From Cenococcum geophilum 1.58 (Eukaryota > Ascomycota > Dothideomycetes > Gloniales > Gloniaceae), in the NCBI GenBank assembly GCA_001692895.1, contig KV748232.1, forward strand, positions 124,001-188,000: 64,000 nt of DNA, in the 5' to 3' direction. Positions 34,340-46,579 of the stretch are shown here, piece after piece. Within the stretch, counting starts at the first letter, position 1; each line of letters starts with the position of its first letter. The translations under genes were made by a program, and so were the position numbers. The notes below the pieces were generated by a model, which saw only the letters and a list, made by a program, of their open reading frames with translations, searched no databases and was not told where the DNA came from.

Positions 34340-36427
34340 TTACCTATTTCTCTTATAGTTCTTCTCTAATACTAATTCTTTAAACACTTTGTTTTCTTAA
34401 GAGTTTTAGGATCTATCTATATTCTCTCCTATAATACCGTATAACGTCCTCCTAAAAAGACTCTTTCTAGCTCATCGCTTATTGCTAGAATTGAGAGAAT
34501 TTCAATTGCTATAAGCGAGAGCCGTGGCCAGCGCTTTCGTTGCTGTTCTTAAGACCACCACTGAAGTGCAGTTGTTGAAATCTTATACGGCGTCTCAGAG
34601 ATAAAGTCCTCATACTTATCTTGACTTTTTGGTCGAAATATTATACTATTAAGATCCTCAGCAATCCTATTAAACTCGTTAAGGTCTTAAGCTAGAGCTA
34701 GCTTTTTGTATAACGATATGCTTCTAGGCGTAGAACTCCTATTTCGATATCTTTCCTAAAGCTCTTTAACGCTGTCAAGTATAGGCTTACGCCACTCCTT
34801 CTTTTAAACCTGCTTAATATATCTTATATAACGGGCTAGATAAAGAATAAGTGCAGCGGCGTAAAGGGGCGAGTTATCTGTTTTATGGTAATATCTATTA
34901 AAGGTATTTTAAGCATTTCGAATACGTTTAGAGAACTCCTTATTAAATATATACTCCTTCTATTATATAATATTAGCTAAATTAAGAAATAAAAAGGGGA
35001 GATAAACTAATCTAGGATTTATTAAGGTACTTAATTATAATATCTATTATAAAAAGTACATTCTCAAGCATTACTTCGTGTCCCTGGCATTTTAGGGTTG
35101 CTTAGTAAAATATCTAAAGAAAACTTTTTATTGTACGAAGCGCCTCCCAGTCCTTTGGACTAAGATAGTCCTTTTTAAGTATATTAAGGTTACGCTTAGT
35201 ATACGTATTAAGGGCAGACTCTTTCTGAATTACTACACTAAGTATAAAATACCAGCTATTCTATCTTATACGATTATTAAGCGGAATTCTTCTCCCTATA
35301 AGACTTTTAAACTCCCTTATACAACTAGCTGAGCTATAGGTGTGTACGGTAATGTTATAAAGCTTTCTAAGTGCGCCAAGTTTCCGAAATGTATTACTTT
35401 TCTCTTTCTCCTCTTTTAGATCTAACTCTTTCCCTTTTACCTTATCTTCTTTGTACGACTTAATATCATTAAGACTAATTAAGTTTTTAAAGAGGAAAGC
35501 CTGTACGGCAAGGTTAAGAATATGACCCTGATAGCGGATCCGTTGGTAGACGGGATTCTATTTAATCCGTTCTTCCTAGAGAAGCTAGTTGCTTATTGTA
35601 TAACAGAGCTTATTATTTGCAGTATGGTTATTGGATATAACGGCACCCAGCTTTCGCGTAATCCCATAGTCCTTAAGCACTAGAAGGAGAGTATTCCATT
35701 ACTCGTCCCTACTGTAAGAGGCTACCGTATAAAGGCCAAGAAGAGCACTTATAAGCTTTTCCTGGCTATTAATAAAATGGCCGCAAATCGTAAGGAGAAG
35801 GTGATTATTTAGAGAGGTCCAGATATTGACAGAGAGATAAATACTTGTTAGTGCGGACTGCAGCCTCTTTTATACGATGTCCTTTTACGATAGCCATGAG
35901 TTATAGATCTTTTTACTAACTGCTGAGTGGGCTATAGTTACATGGCCATCTACTTTAGGATTAATCGACTATAGAAGAATATAGAACTCTGGCCACTTAA
36001 CTATCCGAAATAGTAGGTTTTGTACAACAATTAATGTAATAAGGGCCTCATTAATAACTTCCTTATTTAGGACCGCTCGGAGTACTTCTAAATCTAGCTC
36101 TTCTGTCTCATTTTGAGATGACGCTTTAAGGTAAAGGTCTTTTAATTAATCCCGTATTGCTTCTTTTATATAACTAGTTTTAGGCTTAACCGTAATGCCA
36201 TGCTTTAACGCCAAGTGGTTTCGGAAGTTGGAAGTTAACTATACAGCGTATAATTTTGTGTAGTGTTTATAATAGAATAAAAGACGGGCTTTTTTATTTT
36301 ATACGGGCTCATTACTACCTAGTGGACGGGTATACTCCCATGTCAAAAGAGCCGAGCGACTTCTTGTATTTTTTGATTTAGAGGTATTAATAGATTCGAG
36401 AGCTTCTAATTCCACTTCTAAAGCCAT
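34340..36427 (-). pseudogene. hAT transposase, unit 2
   Basis: Start ATG at 36427 (MALEVELEALESINTSKSKN), followed by a BED-finger-like region whose visible part includes NFRNHLALKHGI. A long DDE-type body follows. The C-terminal hATC dimerisation domain has ALQWWS and LSLIAIEILSILAISDELER, then VFLGGRYTV (about 34540-34420). The length of about 690 codons fits Restless/Tol2-like fungal hATs. In-frame TAG/TAA codons at Gln or Trp positions (for example within the first 80 codons) show RIP inactivation. It would have cut and pasted the element in the nucleus; it is now dead. Confidence 0.8.
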
Positions 36428-36556
36428 ATTTTATACGATAATAGGGGGAAGAGGGCGACTGAAAATTTATTTGGGGTATGCCAAGACTTATCGCGATAAG
36501 GATATCCATTACATCCTATCGCGATAAGATTTATCTAAAACAACTCTGGAAGGAAC

Positions 36557-37200
36557 AGCTTTATATAATAAGGAAGCTGTTACTATAGTAAAGATATATA
36601 CAGACAGCTAGGGAGTTCCTGCCTGTAGAACTACCGTCTTAAACCCCAGTTAAGGAGCGTATACTACCTTTACGGACCGTAACTACTATAACCTAAACAA
36701 GGCAGAGGTCGCCTATACAAATACCCTAAACCTACGGCCATAGCGGACACGGTAGATATTTTAGTATACCTATAAGAGGACGTTCCCTTGCCTTAATTGG
36801 GCCGTAGGAGTGGGTTAAATAAATAAACTGTTAGGTATTGCCTGGGTGTATAGTAGGGGGTAGGCATTACCTGGGTGTATAGTAGGGAGAGACTATAAGC
36901 CTGAAGAGCTTATAGGGGGTGGCTAAGGCCTAGCCGAAGGCTACCCTTAGCAGCCCTAAGAGCTCCTAGGATATAGCCAAGATGGTATTACAGGACTACC
37001 CTATAATACCTTATATATACCTACCTGTTTGTACCGCTAAGACACTAGTGTCTAATATCTACAATATCCGACATCCGTAATATCCGCAATATCCGCAATA
37101 TTCGCAATATTCGACATCCGCAAGATCCGCAATATTTATAATATCCGCAATTCTCTGCCAAGTCAGCCAAATTCTGCCATACTCTGCGGACCCTGAATTC
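36557..37200 (+). pseudogene. B gag end and non-coding 3' part
   Basis: The gag frame resumes after the hAT. Then comes non-coding sequence with a duplicated GGTATTGCCTGGGTGTATAG / GGCATTACCTGGGTGTATAG block (36834-36890) and an inverted GATATTGCG-type 9-bp array (37059-37170). The block AAGATATATACAGACAGC...GGGAGTTCCTGCC repeats one at 31144-31180 in the first gag part, so B holds an internal duplication. No pol domain is present. Confidence 0.6.
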
Positions 37201-37203
37201 AAC

Positions 37204-37251
37204 TAGCCAATTAGAATTTTTCATCCCCGGGATGGAAAATCGCTATTGGCT
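37204..37251. repeat. Palindrome module in B
   Basis: A 48-bp hairpin with arms AGCCAATTAGAATTTTTCATCC and complement around CCCGGG, followed by the CACTAGCGCCTTAGCGG second hairpin. It is nearly identical to 13511-13581 in copia C1. Confidence 0.88.
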
Positions 37252-37485
37252 CGCTTACCACTAGCGCCTTAGCGGCCCTTGCGATATATCAACCTGCTAC
37301 CCCTAACGATTCTTCTTTTTCTTCTTTTTCTTAGCTTATTTTTGGCTTATTTTTACTAGATAGCAATTTATAAGCTATTACGTATTATGGATAGAAGAGC
37401 TAGCTATTGCGTATATGCTACAAATAGTCTAGAAGTAGACTTAACTTTAGAGTGTAGATTAGCCTTCCTTTTAGAGTTGCTCCAG

Positions 37486-37661
37486 TGTCAGAATGTTAAT
37501 CACGTGACGTGGTTATAAGACCATAAAGCGAGACTAGCTAATCTGACCTTAGAGTAACCCCTTACTTCTAGACATTAACAATCAATTAACTACCAACTTT
37601 AACACCGCATACGTATTATACAGTGATATTCGTGCCCGTTAATAAAGCGAGTATACCGACA
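37486..37661 (+). repeat. 3' LTR of B
   Basis: 176 bp, ends GTATACCGACA and is followed by the TSD CTAAG. Preceded by TTTTAGAGTTGCTCCAG, similar to the C1 3' border (AGAAGAGTTGCCAG). Confidence 0.9.
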
Positions 37662-37666
37662 CTAAG

Positions 37667-38279
37667 TTCCTATAGACCTTATTCTATAAGTTTCTACTTC
37701 TTAAAACGTACCTTCTTACGAACCCGTTTAAGATATAGAAGATAAGTAGAGGCTAGAAGATAAGTTTTAAGGGCATGCTGCTAAGTAGCCGCAGCCTCTT
37801 ATTCCGCCTCTCGCGATTACTATAGTTTATTAAGAGCGCTTAAGAGCTTACCGTTGAGCTTTATAGCAATAGATTAAACACGAGACCCTATAATAAATTA
37901 CTTAGGGAACTCGCAGACTATTAAGAGTTATAGGATACGCACACTTAGCGTTAGATATAGAGCGAATATTATAAGACAAATAAATATTCGCTTTGGTGCA
38001 CTCTAAGTAAAAAGAGGGTTGCCGAGATAAAGGACTTATTAGCGTAACGCACACTAACCCCTCTTTCGCACAACGAGAATATAGAGATGGCATTATTTTA
38101 CCTAGCGATAGGATAGTAGTAATAGTATAAGCATATCGGACTATAAACAAAAGAGAAATTACTTTAGGTATAATAAGTAATAATATTAACTAAATTAATT
38201 AGATAGATATTATACCTCTAGTAAACGACTTAGAGATATTTAGGATCTTTAAGGACGAAGATAGAGAGAAGGGAGATAG
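37667..38279 (+). pseudogene. A2 3' coding-like tract and polypurine tract
   Basis: After B, A2 resumes with a plus-strand tract of about 150 codons (Gln/Leu/Lys-rich, with RELADY, YKTNKYSLWCTLSKKRVAEI and MALFYLAIG blocks) that is not part of the integrase or chromodomain. It may be a small third ORF or a C-terminal extension. The end at about 38245-38279 is purine-rich (AAGATAGAGAGAAGGGAGA) and serves as the polypurine tract. Fossil. Confidence 0.5.
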
Positions 38280-38700
38280 TATTACGGACGCTTTAAGTAT
38301 AATACTATAACTACTTAGAGAAGAGTTGGAAGAAGCTAGTTAGTTAATATAAGCACGGTCTAGAATAAATCTAGTAGAACTATATAACGAGGAATAGTAA
38401 CTAAGTCACGTAATATAATCTGTATAATCTATATAATCTATATAATCTATAATAGAGTAAATAGAGCGCACGTATATTACGTATAAGAAGGATTTTATAG
38501 GAGTATAGTTGTGTATTTAAGGACCCTTAGTCCCTACCTAGATAGTTCCTTCCTTGTAGTGATTCTTAGAATACAATTAAAGTTAATCTATTAGGCAACC
38601 ACTCCACCAGTTATTATTACGTTGTTGACTTACTTGCAATACCTACATACCTAGCCCAATAATGAGCCCACCGTAGTACTTGCTACAAGATTCCGTTACA
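38280..38700 (+). repeat. 3' LTR of A2
   Basis: 421 bp, ends GATTCCGTTACA and is followed by the TSD TTTAG. Strong TG-to-TA bias relative to the 5' LTR. Confidence 0.9.
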
Positions 38701-40624
38701 TTTAGCTTATTAGTATTTCTTGTACTAATTTTACCATCTTAGAGTTGGACCTTAAAAATATAATATAGATAATAGATTTACCGCTAAACCTCTTAGTGTT
38801 ATATTTAAAGTTCTAAAGCACTATTAATAATTATATACTACTACCCTAACCTTTACCTAGGGCTGCTATACCGTTATAGAAGTTTATATCCTAATAAGGA
38901 GATAGAAACTCTATAACGCGATTTAGGTATACTTCTATAGGGGCAAGTATATATTAAGGAATCTAGTTTAGCACTAAATTAAGAAGGGAACCGTTATCTC
39001 TCCCTTCTTGTAGCTGAAGTTCTTGGTTTATTATAAGTATTTTAAAAAGCCCTATTTTTTATTATTTAAAAATTAGCTAATAGAATAGGATAAATAGAAA
39101 TAAATATACTAAGAGTCTTAGCCTCTTACTTATGCCCTTACTCGCTATTTAGGCCTAGCCTTATAGGATATAATATCTAAATAATCTTCCTATAAATTTA
39201 AAGCCAGAGTATACTATTTAAGCTATAGTAACCCCTTTCTTACGCGCTATTAGGGTTAGAATATAGCTAGATTAAGTATAGGCGCCTATACCTATATATT
39301 ATAAAGGCGTTAAATTACGGGATATTTAAGTTTAAGTAAAGGACATTTTCTTAGCCTTAAGTACAGGGCTATTACGCGTAGGACCTATACTTAGAGCAAC
39401 TAAGCGGCGGGCGGATAGCTCTCTATATTCTTAGGATATTTTAATAATAGGAGTAGAGGATATAGTGGGGGTTATAGTAGGAGTATAAGAACCTTTAGGT
39501 CTTAAATTAAATGCTATAGTAAAAAGGCCACGTTAAATTCTTAACTCCTAGGCCTCTGTAGTTTTAGCTATATATTATAGTAGTAATAAAGCATTACTTA
39601 AATTATTAACAGCTCTATATAATTGGCAATTAGCTTACTCTTCTATAACTACTTTATGGTGGATATTATTACCTAAGGAATAGGTACACTGTTTAGTCTA
39701 TAATGGAAATTTTATTATAGAGAGTTAAAAGAGATAGAGTAAGAGAATATTAATTAGGAAATTTAAGGCTATTATTAATACCTATATCTTTAAGATCTGC
39801 GTCTTCTTTAGGCTTATCTTCTATAAAAGGCAACCTATCCTCACTTACAATATAAGCGTCTTCTATATTAATAGCTTTAATATTTATACCTTTATCCCAT
39901 AGGGCTTACTTATACTATCTTAACTGCTTATAGTTACTATACTTTAGTAGAGCCTTAAGCTCCCTAAGTATTAGCTAAGCGCCTAACCGTATATACTTTC
40001 TTACCGCCATTTACAATTAAGTATAAGCTTTATAGTAAACACGTTTACCACTTAGATTATTTATATAGAAGTCCTTACTATTAACCTCGCTACCTAGAAA
40101 GCCTAAAGAGTTAAGTATAAATTTATACTACTGTAAAGTGGCCTTTAGAAGGTACTTGTTAATATTTATAATAGATTAGCTAGCTAACTAGTAATATAGA
40201 GCATTTAAGAGTTAGGTAGTTATACTAATATCCTTAACCATTTTAATAAGCTCCTTTATAATATGCTTAGGTACTAGATATCCTTACTTTTTATAACTAA
40301 TTACTCCTAGATATATATAGTTTTTAAAAGGCTAACTAAACACATAGTTTAGACGCTTTAGCTACTTATAGATAGTATAAACATTCCATATTCTAGTAAA
40401 ATATCTAAGTGCCTCTTAAATAATAGGCATGTAAACTGTAAGTAAGGTAATTATATTAGCTAAAGAAAACCCATTCTAATAACCTTTACTCTTAAAGCTT
40501 ATAAAATATAATTATATCTAATTAGCTAAATACTAAATCTTTAACTTAGGAGGCTTACTCTCTAGTAAAGTAGTACGCCTTAAGTTATCTATCCCTACTA
40601 GGACTTAATTCTCTAGTTTAGAAC
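38701..40624 (-). pseudogene. Element G, C-terminal part of integrase-core (rve-type) DDE protein relic
   Basis: Minus strand. From 40624 leftwards the translation contains a VYMPII block, then YFTRIWNVYTIYK and LNYVFS, PFKNYIYLG. This matches the pattern VYMPI...WNVHxIRxQ...P of a large fungal family of integrase-core-domain proteins that I know as repeat-associated. An acidic C-terminus follows (about 39950-39800). The remaining tract 39370-38705 is also coding-like on the minus strand (AALGKGQGSSIQLLI-type blocks) but I do not recognise it; it could be a G tail or an upstream ORF of F. Fossil. Confidence 0.5.
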
Positions 40625-40832
40625 TGTTGGTTATATAGGGTGACTCACCAATAACAACTACTCGAGTAGGGTTATAGTGATGTTGGTTAATAAAGCTTAT
40701 TCATTAGAATGAGGGAGGGCGAGGAACCTAAGGCTCCTCGCTACGCTAGTGCCGCGGCGACACGTGATGGCAACTTGCTATTACGTGACGGCAGTTTGCC
40801 GTATATAACGGCAACTTGCCTTATTCCTAACA
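40625..40832 (-). repeat. 3' LTR of C2
   Basis: Starts TGTTGGTTATATAGGG and ends TTCCTAACA, followed by the complement of the C-type polypurine border (CTAGCAACTCTTCTTTTATGG). Confidence 0.87.
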
Positions 40833-41034
40833 CTAGCAACTCTTCTTTTATGGTTGCCATCTATATATAAATACTGCTTGACTATTATAACAAATATAAA
40901 TCCTCTTTACTTACTATTGCCATTATAATATAAGTCTCGCTATTCCAAAATTTGCCTTTTAGCACGTAGTGCTCTCTTACTTAGGAGTTATAGGTAGGTA
41001 TCTTATTTAAAGGGCCGCTAAGGCGCTAGTAGTA

Positions 41035-41185
41035 AGCGAGCTAATAGCGATTTTTTATCCCGGGGATAGAAAATCCTAATTAGCTAGGTTAAGTTAGGGT
41101 CTATAGAATGTTATACTCCCCCCTTTTAAAAAGTCTTAGTAAGAGAATCTGACTAATTAGATAACTTTAACCGCCGGTTAAAGTT
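41035..41185. repeat. Palindrome module in C2
   Basis: Same series as in C1 read in reverse: hairpin around CCCGGGG (about 41038-41085), spacer, then AACTTTAACCGCCGGTTAAAGTT (41160-41182), here a nearly perfect 23-bp palindrome. Confidence 0.85.
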
Positions 41186-44100
41186 CCTAGATATCTTAAG
41201 ACCTTACGTAACTAAGAAATTTCTAGGGACTCCTTTTTAACCTAACCTTTAACTTATATACGTAGAGTATTTATATTAATAAACGTCTCTAGTGCCTTAT
41301 TTAGGTTCGCCTTCGTTATTATATCTACTAGGTTATCTTAGCTATTAATCTATTAAATCTTAAAGAGTTTTTAACGCTTATAGGATTGCTAAAGTACCAT
41401 AATATTAATTATAAGGCGCTTCTTCTTTATGGTACTAAGCTTAACTAAATACTTATAGAGGGAATATAAGTTAGTATATACGATTATAGAGATAATAAGA
41501 ACTTCGAGTTAATCTATAATTATCTTTAGGGTAGTTCTAATTGCAATTGCTATATTAACTCCGCTAACCATTCTATATATCTCTAATACTAGAATGCTTT
41601 AAGTAACATATTTACTTTTAGTTAAGCTCTAATAGATAAGATTACCGTAGATCATAAAGTTATTCTCTTTAGTAGATTTATTTATAATAATAATTTTATA
41701 TCCTAGCTAGGAGCTAAAATCTTTATTATTTATAAACGATCTATTAACAAATATAAAGAGCTTAGCGGTAGGAAGATTAATAGGTACGTAGAGTAGTCCC
41801 TAATTAAGATGGTTTATTTGCTAAGAAAGACGCTTATTTAGGGTAAGAACGTCATCCTTAGTTAGTTCCTAGTATTAAGCAGCAATAGAGAGATTAAATA
41901 AAGCCTTAGGTTAATAGATAGAAGCAATATAAGCTCCGTAAGCGCGTTGCTCCATATATCCTTACTTTAAAGAATTAACGTTAATAATATCGATTTTTTT
42001 ACCTTAACCCTTCTGGCGCAAAGCAATAGAATCCTTATTTAGGGAGAGGATGCATCTATTAAAGAGTAATAGTATTATTAAATTAAGCTTTTCCTTTAGC
42101 TTTACCATAAGATTTACCTTTATTAGCTTGTCTTCTTTAAGAGCTAAGAACTGGTTGTCTCCTAAGATAATTATATTATTAGTTTATATACTAATAATTC
42201 TAAATAGAGTTCCTATAGTTATAATAAGGAAGCAGGGATTAAATATAAAAGTAGTTATTAAAAGCTTCTCTTTATAGTGCTTGCTATAGGTAGCCCACTA
42301 ATAAGTTCCTACCTCTATAATTCTATATAATAGCTTAAGCATAACTATAATTATATCTTTAGGGTACTGGTGGCAAATTTACTCTAGAAGGTATACTAAT
42401 ATTAAGCGCTAAAGGTGCGTCTCTAATTAGGTGTAGGCTTAAGTAATATCTTATAAATAAACCGCTATTCTATTCTTTATTAAGGAGGGAGCTAATATAA
42501 TAATAACTTACTAACTAGCTCGTTAAATTATAGGAGACTACGTAAGAATTACCTCCTTACTATTATTATTATAGCCTTAGATAATAAGCCTTAATTTCTT
42601 AAATAGGGCGTTAGTAGCTTTACCCTTAATCTCGTTAACTATTCTTAACTTAAAAATACAAACTCTATTAAACTTAGTAGGGTCATACTTCTTAAACTTA
42701 AAGACTCCTCTTATAATAAGACCATTAATCTCCTACTTATTAGATGCTTAGAAAGGAGCTCTAAAAGTTATAATACAACCTTCCTTTTAGAGCTATTTTA
42801 CGAGCTTAAAGTTAGCCTTCTCCTTAGCTGTTATAAAGGCCATTAATAACTTAACTCTATTCTTAATAGCGGCAACAAATTGCTCTTTAAAATTAATAAG
42901 ATATTAGCAATTTTGTAATCCCTTTAGGCGACCTTTACCACGTTATAGTTGCGGTATATCTACTATAATTATATTAGGATTATAGTCGTCTTCTAAAGTA
43001 TATTAATTATAGTTCTCCTCTAAGGCATTTTTTAGGGTATCCTATAAAGGCTTAAAACCATTATCCTTATAGTAAGGCTTAATAACGGTTAAATGGAATT
43101 AAGTAGGTCTATAAGGCATCTAAATAGTATAAGTTTAACTATTAATTATAATAAGTTAATGTGGGCCTAACTATCCTCCCTTTTTATACTATACGCGTAC
43201 CTTAGACTGGAGTGGTAAATTAAGCGTAGTTAAGGTATTTAGGCCATTTCTTATTTCTAGTACGTTATTAACCTGGCGTATAGCGTAGAGATATTATACC
43301 TCCTTTATTGCCTTATAAATAGCCTTAGCTCATTATATAATAGAGGGAGATAGTAGAGAATTATTAGTTATTTAAGGGTAGGCGCTAAAGATGAGTAACA
43401 TAGGTATAAGTCCATCTAGGCCAGCGGAATCGTTAATAGCTTTAACAGCTATTTATAAGGTAAGTTCTTCGCTAGCGTCCTTTAATTTTAAAGAGATAAT
43501 CTTATATACGCGGCGTAATGGTGTATAATATTATTCTACTTTTCTAATATTATTATATACCTTAACAGGGACTTCCTTAACCTTAATTGCTATTACCTTT
43601 ATCTATTATCGAAACTCTATAGATAAGAAGTTCTTTCCTATATTATAGACAATTTAATTAGGGGGTTCTAGGTAGATATTAATCTAGTATAATTATAGGG
43701 TATCCTATACGTTTCTAGCTAACATATCCTTTAAAAAATATGCGGCTTAGAAGAAAGTTAAGGAGTTAATAACTTAGAGTACTAGCTTGCCGCTAAGGTA
43801 TATAACGTTAATAATAATATAGAAGTTAAAGTTATAGTTATCTTTAAGGCTGAACTTAAATCGGTCAGGGGACTTCTGGTTTATTTAGTAGTAATAATAG
43901 TACTTTATAAGATGCTTAATCGCCTTAACCTTAATTTTATAGCCTACTTACTAAAGGACCCTAAGCAGTTAGTAAATAGATAGGTGGCTAAAGCAACGGT
44001 GTAGTTAACGTAACTCTAACTTAGTTAAGTGGCTTTAAGTAATACTCTTTTCTAGTTAATAAAGGAGCAACTAGGGGTAACCCTACTTGCGTATAACGGG

Positions 44101-46579
44101 TACCTAATTATCTCCCTAAATAAGTACATTCTTAAGGTTATTAAGCTTAACGCCTAATTTATCTATATCTCTAATGCAAAATAAAAATGGGGTATTTATA
44201 GAAATAATATAGAAAGTAATACACCCTAAGGGGGTTTGGACCCTAATTATGCTAAAAGAGATTATAGTACCCTTGCTAAAACAAATCGTGTGTTAGCCTA
44301 CTGTTAAATAGTTAATCTAAACAGAGCTATTAAGCTGCTAAAGGGCTCAAACTTAAGGTTCTCCTACTATAGATACTCCTGCGGCTCTAGTATCTGGTAT
44401 AATACTATAGAAGACGTTCACTAAGTATCTATTATTAAAGGAGAACGTAAAATTCCTCTGTAGCTTATTAAAGATATCTAACTTCGTAATAGAGTGGAGC
44501 ATAAATTAGCTATTAAAAATAGTAACGGTTTATATACTATCTACCTCACCATACTTAGTAAAGTATTAGTTAGGTAAGTAGTCCTTAATTTCTATATCTA
44601 TAAGGAGCTATTTAGCCTTATTAACCTTACCCTTAAGATCTTTTACGCCTTTATATTAAACCAGGAAGCTTTAGAAGTAGGCCGTAGTAACCTTATAATT
44701 TCCAACATTTCTTATACTCTAGCGAAACTTATTATATACCTTCTTTTACTTATTAAGAGAATGCCTAGTTAACTAGCAATTCGGTTTCTTATAAACGTAA
44801 TACTTCTTCTAGTAATTACTTTAAAATAAACCTTTATAAGGGCCTCTACCTTTACCTTATAGTCGTTAATTATACCCTCTACCGTATTACCTACCCCGGC
44901 TATTATATATTCAATTAGTCTAGTTATAATTATATTGGTCAGGCGGGTTAATTAAAGTAGGTTAGAGTTAGGCGTTAAATTGCTATACTTCTTAAGAGCG
45001 TAGAGCGGTGCTAATAGAAGATCTTAATTAAGTATATACTCCTTTATAAGTATTTACAGGATTAAAGAGAGTAAGGTTATATTCTTTAATACCTTAGCAT
45101 ACACTAATAACTTAATTATATAGGCTAAAGTCCTCTTAATATAATTAGATAAACTACGTTAAATTATCTAAAGTTAATTAAAAAGCTTTTAAAGATAATT
45201 AAGCCGAGGGACACCTAGGTTTATAGCAATAATCCTTAAAAAGATAGTCTCCCTTTATTCTAATATATACTACTACTTATTCTCTTCTATTTTAAAGTGG
45301 TATCTTAACTTATATATTATACGGTTAAAATTATATCCTTTTCCTGCTAAATAATTATAATAGAAGGTACTAGCTTAGCCCTTAAGCATAACGGAATAGG
45401 CGTTATAGTATTAATTAGACTCTATTTCTACCTTCTAGTAATAGTTATAGAAGATATATAGTTTCGAATTAAGAATATTATATAATTCCCCGCTAAACTT
45501 CTTCTCCTAATCCAAATAGAGCTTTATAAGCTCTATAAGCAATTTTAAACTACCTCTAATTTAAGATTAGGATAGAGGAGGTAGGGGTTACATTATAGGC
45601 TACAGTAGGGACGTAGGTCTAGTTGGTAGAGTCTAAAGGTTATTAAATCGCGAAGTAATGGGATCCTATACCTACTTTTATTAGGGTATAGTATCTAATA
45701 TTAAGGTTACGGGTTAAATTGGATACAGAGAAGTTAAAGGCGGAGGTAGGTTTATCTTTAAAGGTGTATTACTTAGGTTCTATCGTAAGTTAAGCTTTCT
45801 TATAGTGCGTAGTTGGTGCTTAATCTCTTATAGAGTCCATTTGTGCTCTTTTTTTACGTTAATAATCTGCTTCTAAATGTTGTCTCTAATAGTACCCCCG
45901 TCTTTAGGGATAAATACTCTATTTTCCTAAAGGAAGTTACGAAAGTCCTATATAATATCCTTGTTTATAGGGGCCTATGTTTTCTTTATCTATTTAATAA
46001 AGTCCTCCTTTATATATTCCCATAGTGCGGTATTATTATATTTACTATCCTTATAATATGCTATATAGTGTAATAAAAATCCATTTAAGTTTTATTTATT
46101 AGCGTTTGCAAGGTTAATTATAGCTTTATTTTATATCTTTAGGTTAATATCTTCCTTATACTTCTTTAGGTAGGTTAATGCTATAGTAGGTATAGAATTA
46201 ACGGGGTGTCGTACGTTAAAGGTAGGTAGGATTTTCGGTTTTATAGGATCTTGTAGGTTTGCTGTTAAGAGGTAGGCAATTTAAGATGTTATTTAACGCG
46301 TTTTAGACGTTAACTTAGGACCTTAGGTTTAGTAATACTTCTAACCTAAAGTACTTAACCAAATCTTCGTAAACGCGGTTGTTCTATATAATAGACGCAA
46401 CTTAGTATCTCCTAGTACTTAGTAATACTTCTATTACTAGTTTTCCGTAAGTTTAAGGTAGTATAGTATCGCCGGGATCCATTCCATATGAGCGTATATA
46501 GTACCCCTATATAAGACTGTCTCTTCTATTTAAAAACCTAGCTGCTCTGTGGTTAACTATATATTTAACCACTAATTAG

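Larger units (their letters stand above)
31802..36548 (-). mobile_element. hAT DNA transposon, head-to-tail partial dimer
   Basis: Terminal inverted repeats CAGGGTGGTTTT / AAAACAACTCTG and the perfect 8-bp TSD GAAGGAAC (31794-31801 and 36549-36556) identify a hAT element. Inside is a second left terminus at 33972 (TAGGGTTGTTTTAAATAATG), so the element is unit 1 (31802-33971) joined to unit 2 (33972-36548). Unit 1 lacks the last 374 bp, that is the right terminus and the transposase N-terminus. No second TSD or leftover of unit 1 appears right of unit 2, so simple nesting does not explain it. The transposases read on the minus strand. Confidence 0.85.
29326..37661 (+). mobile_element. Gag-only, non-autonomous LTR element B with nested hAT
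   Basis: 176-bp LTRs (29326-29501 and 37486-37661) with inverted TGTCGG / CCGACA ends and the TSD CTAAG (29321-29325 and 37662-37666), inserted in A2 behind the integrase. Without the hAT it is about 3.6 kb. It holds a repeat-rich leader, one gag-like gene and a non-coding 3' part with the palindrome module. No protease, RT or integrase can be found, so it must have depended on another element, most likely the copia family C (shared gag type, primer site, palindrome and 3' border). RIP damage is milder than in A2. Confidence 0.82.
22377..38700 (+). mobile_element. Ty3/gypsy chromovirus-like element A2, full length with nested B
   Basis: Plus-strand element bounded by 421-bp LTRs and the TSD TTTAG (22372-22376 and 38701-38705). 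It is about 8.0 kb without element B. Order: gag (from 22837), CCHC knuckle (about 23840), protease (about 25925), RT, RNase H, integrase and a chromodomain-like tail (about 29040-29160). A further coding-like tract follows after B, then a purine-rich tract against the 3' LTR. Looks complete in layout but is broken throughout by RIP. Its insertion separates F from G. Confidence 0.9.

Noticed and set aside
37902-38150. Minus-strand ORF in the 3' part of A2
   Set aside because: The plus-strand reading agrees with the element's orientation; this is a shadow.
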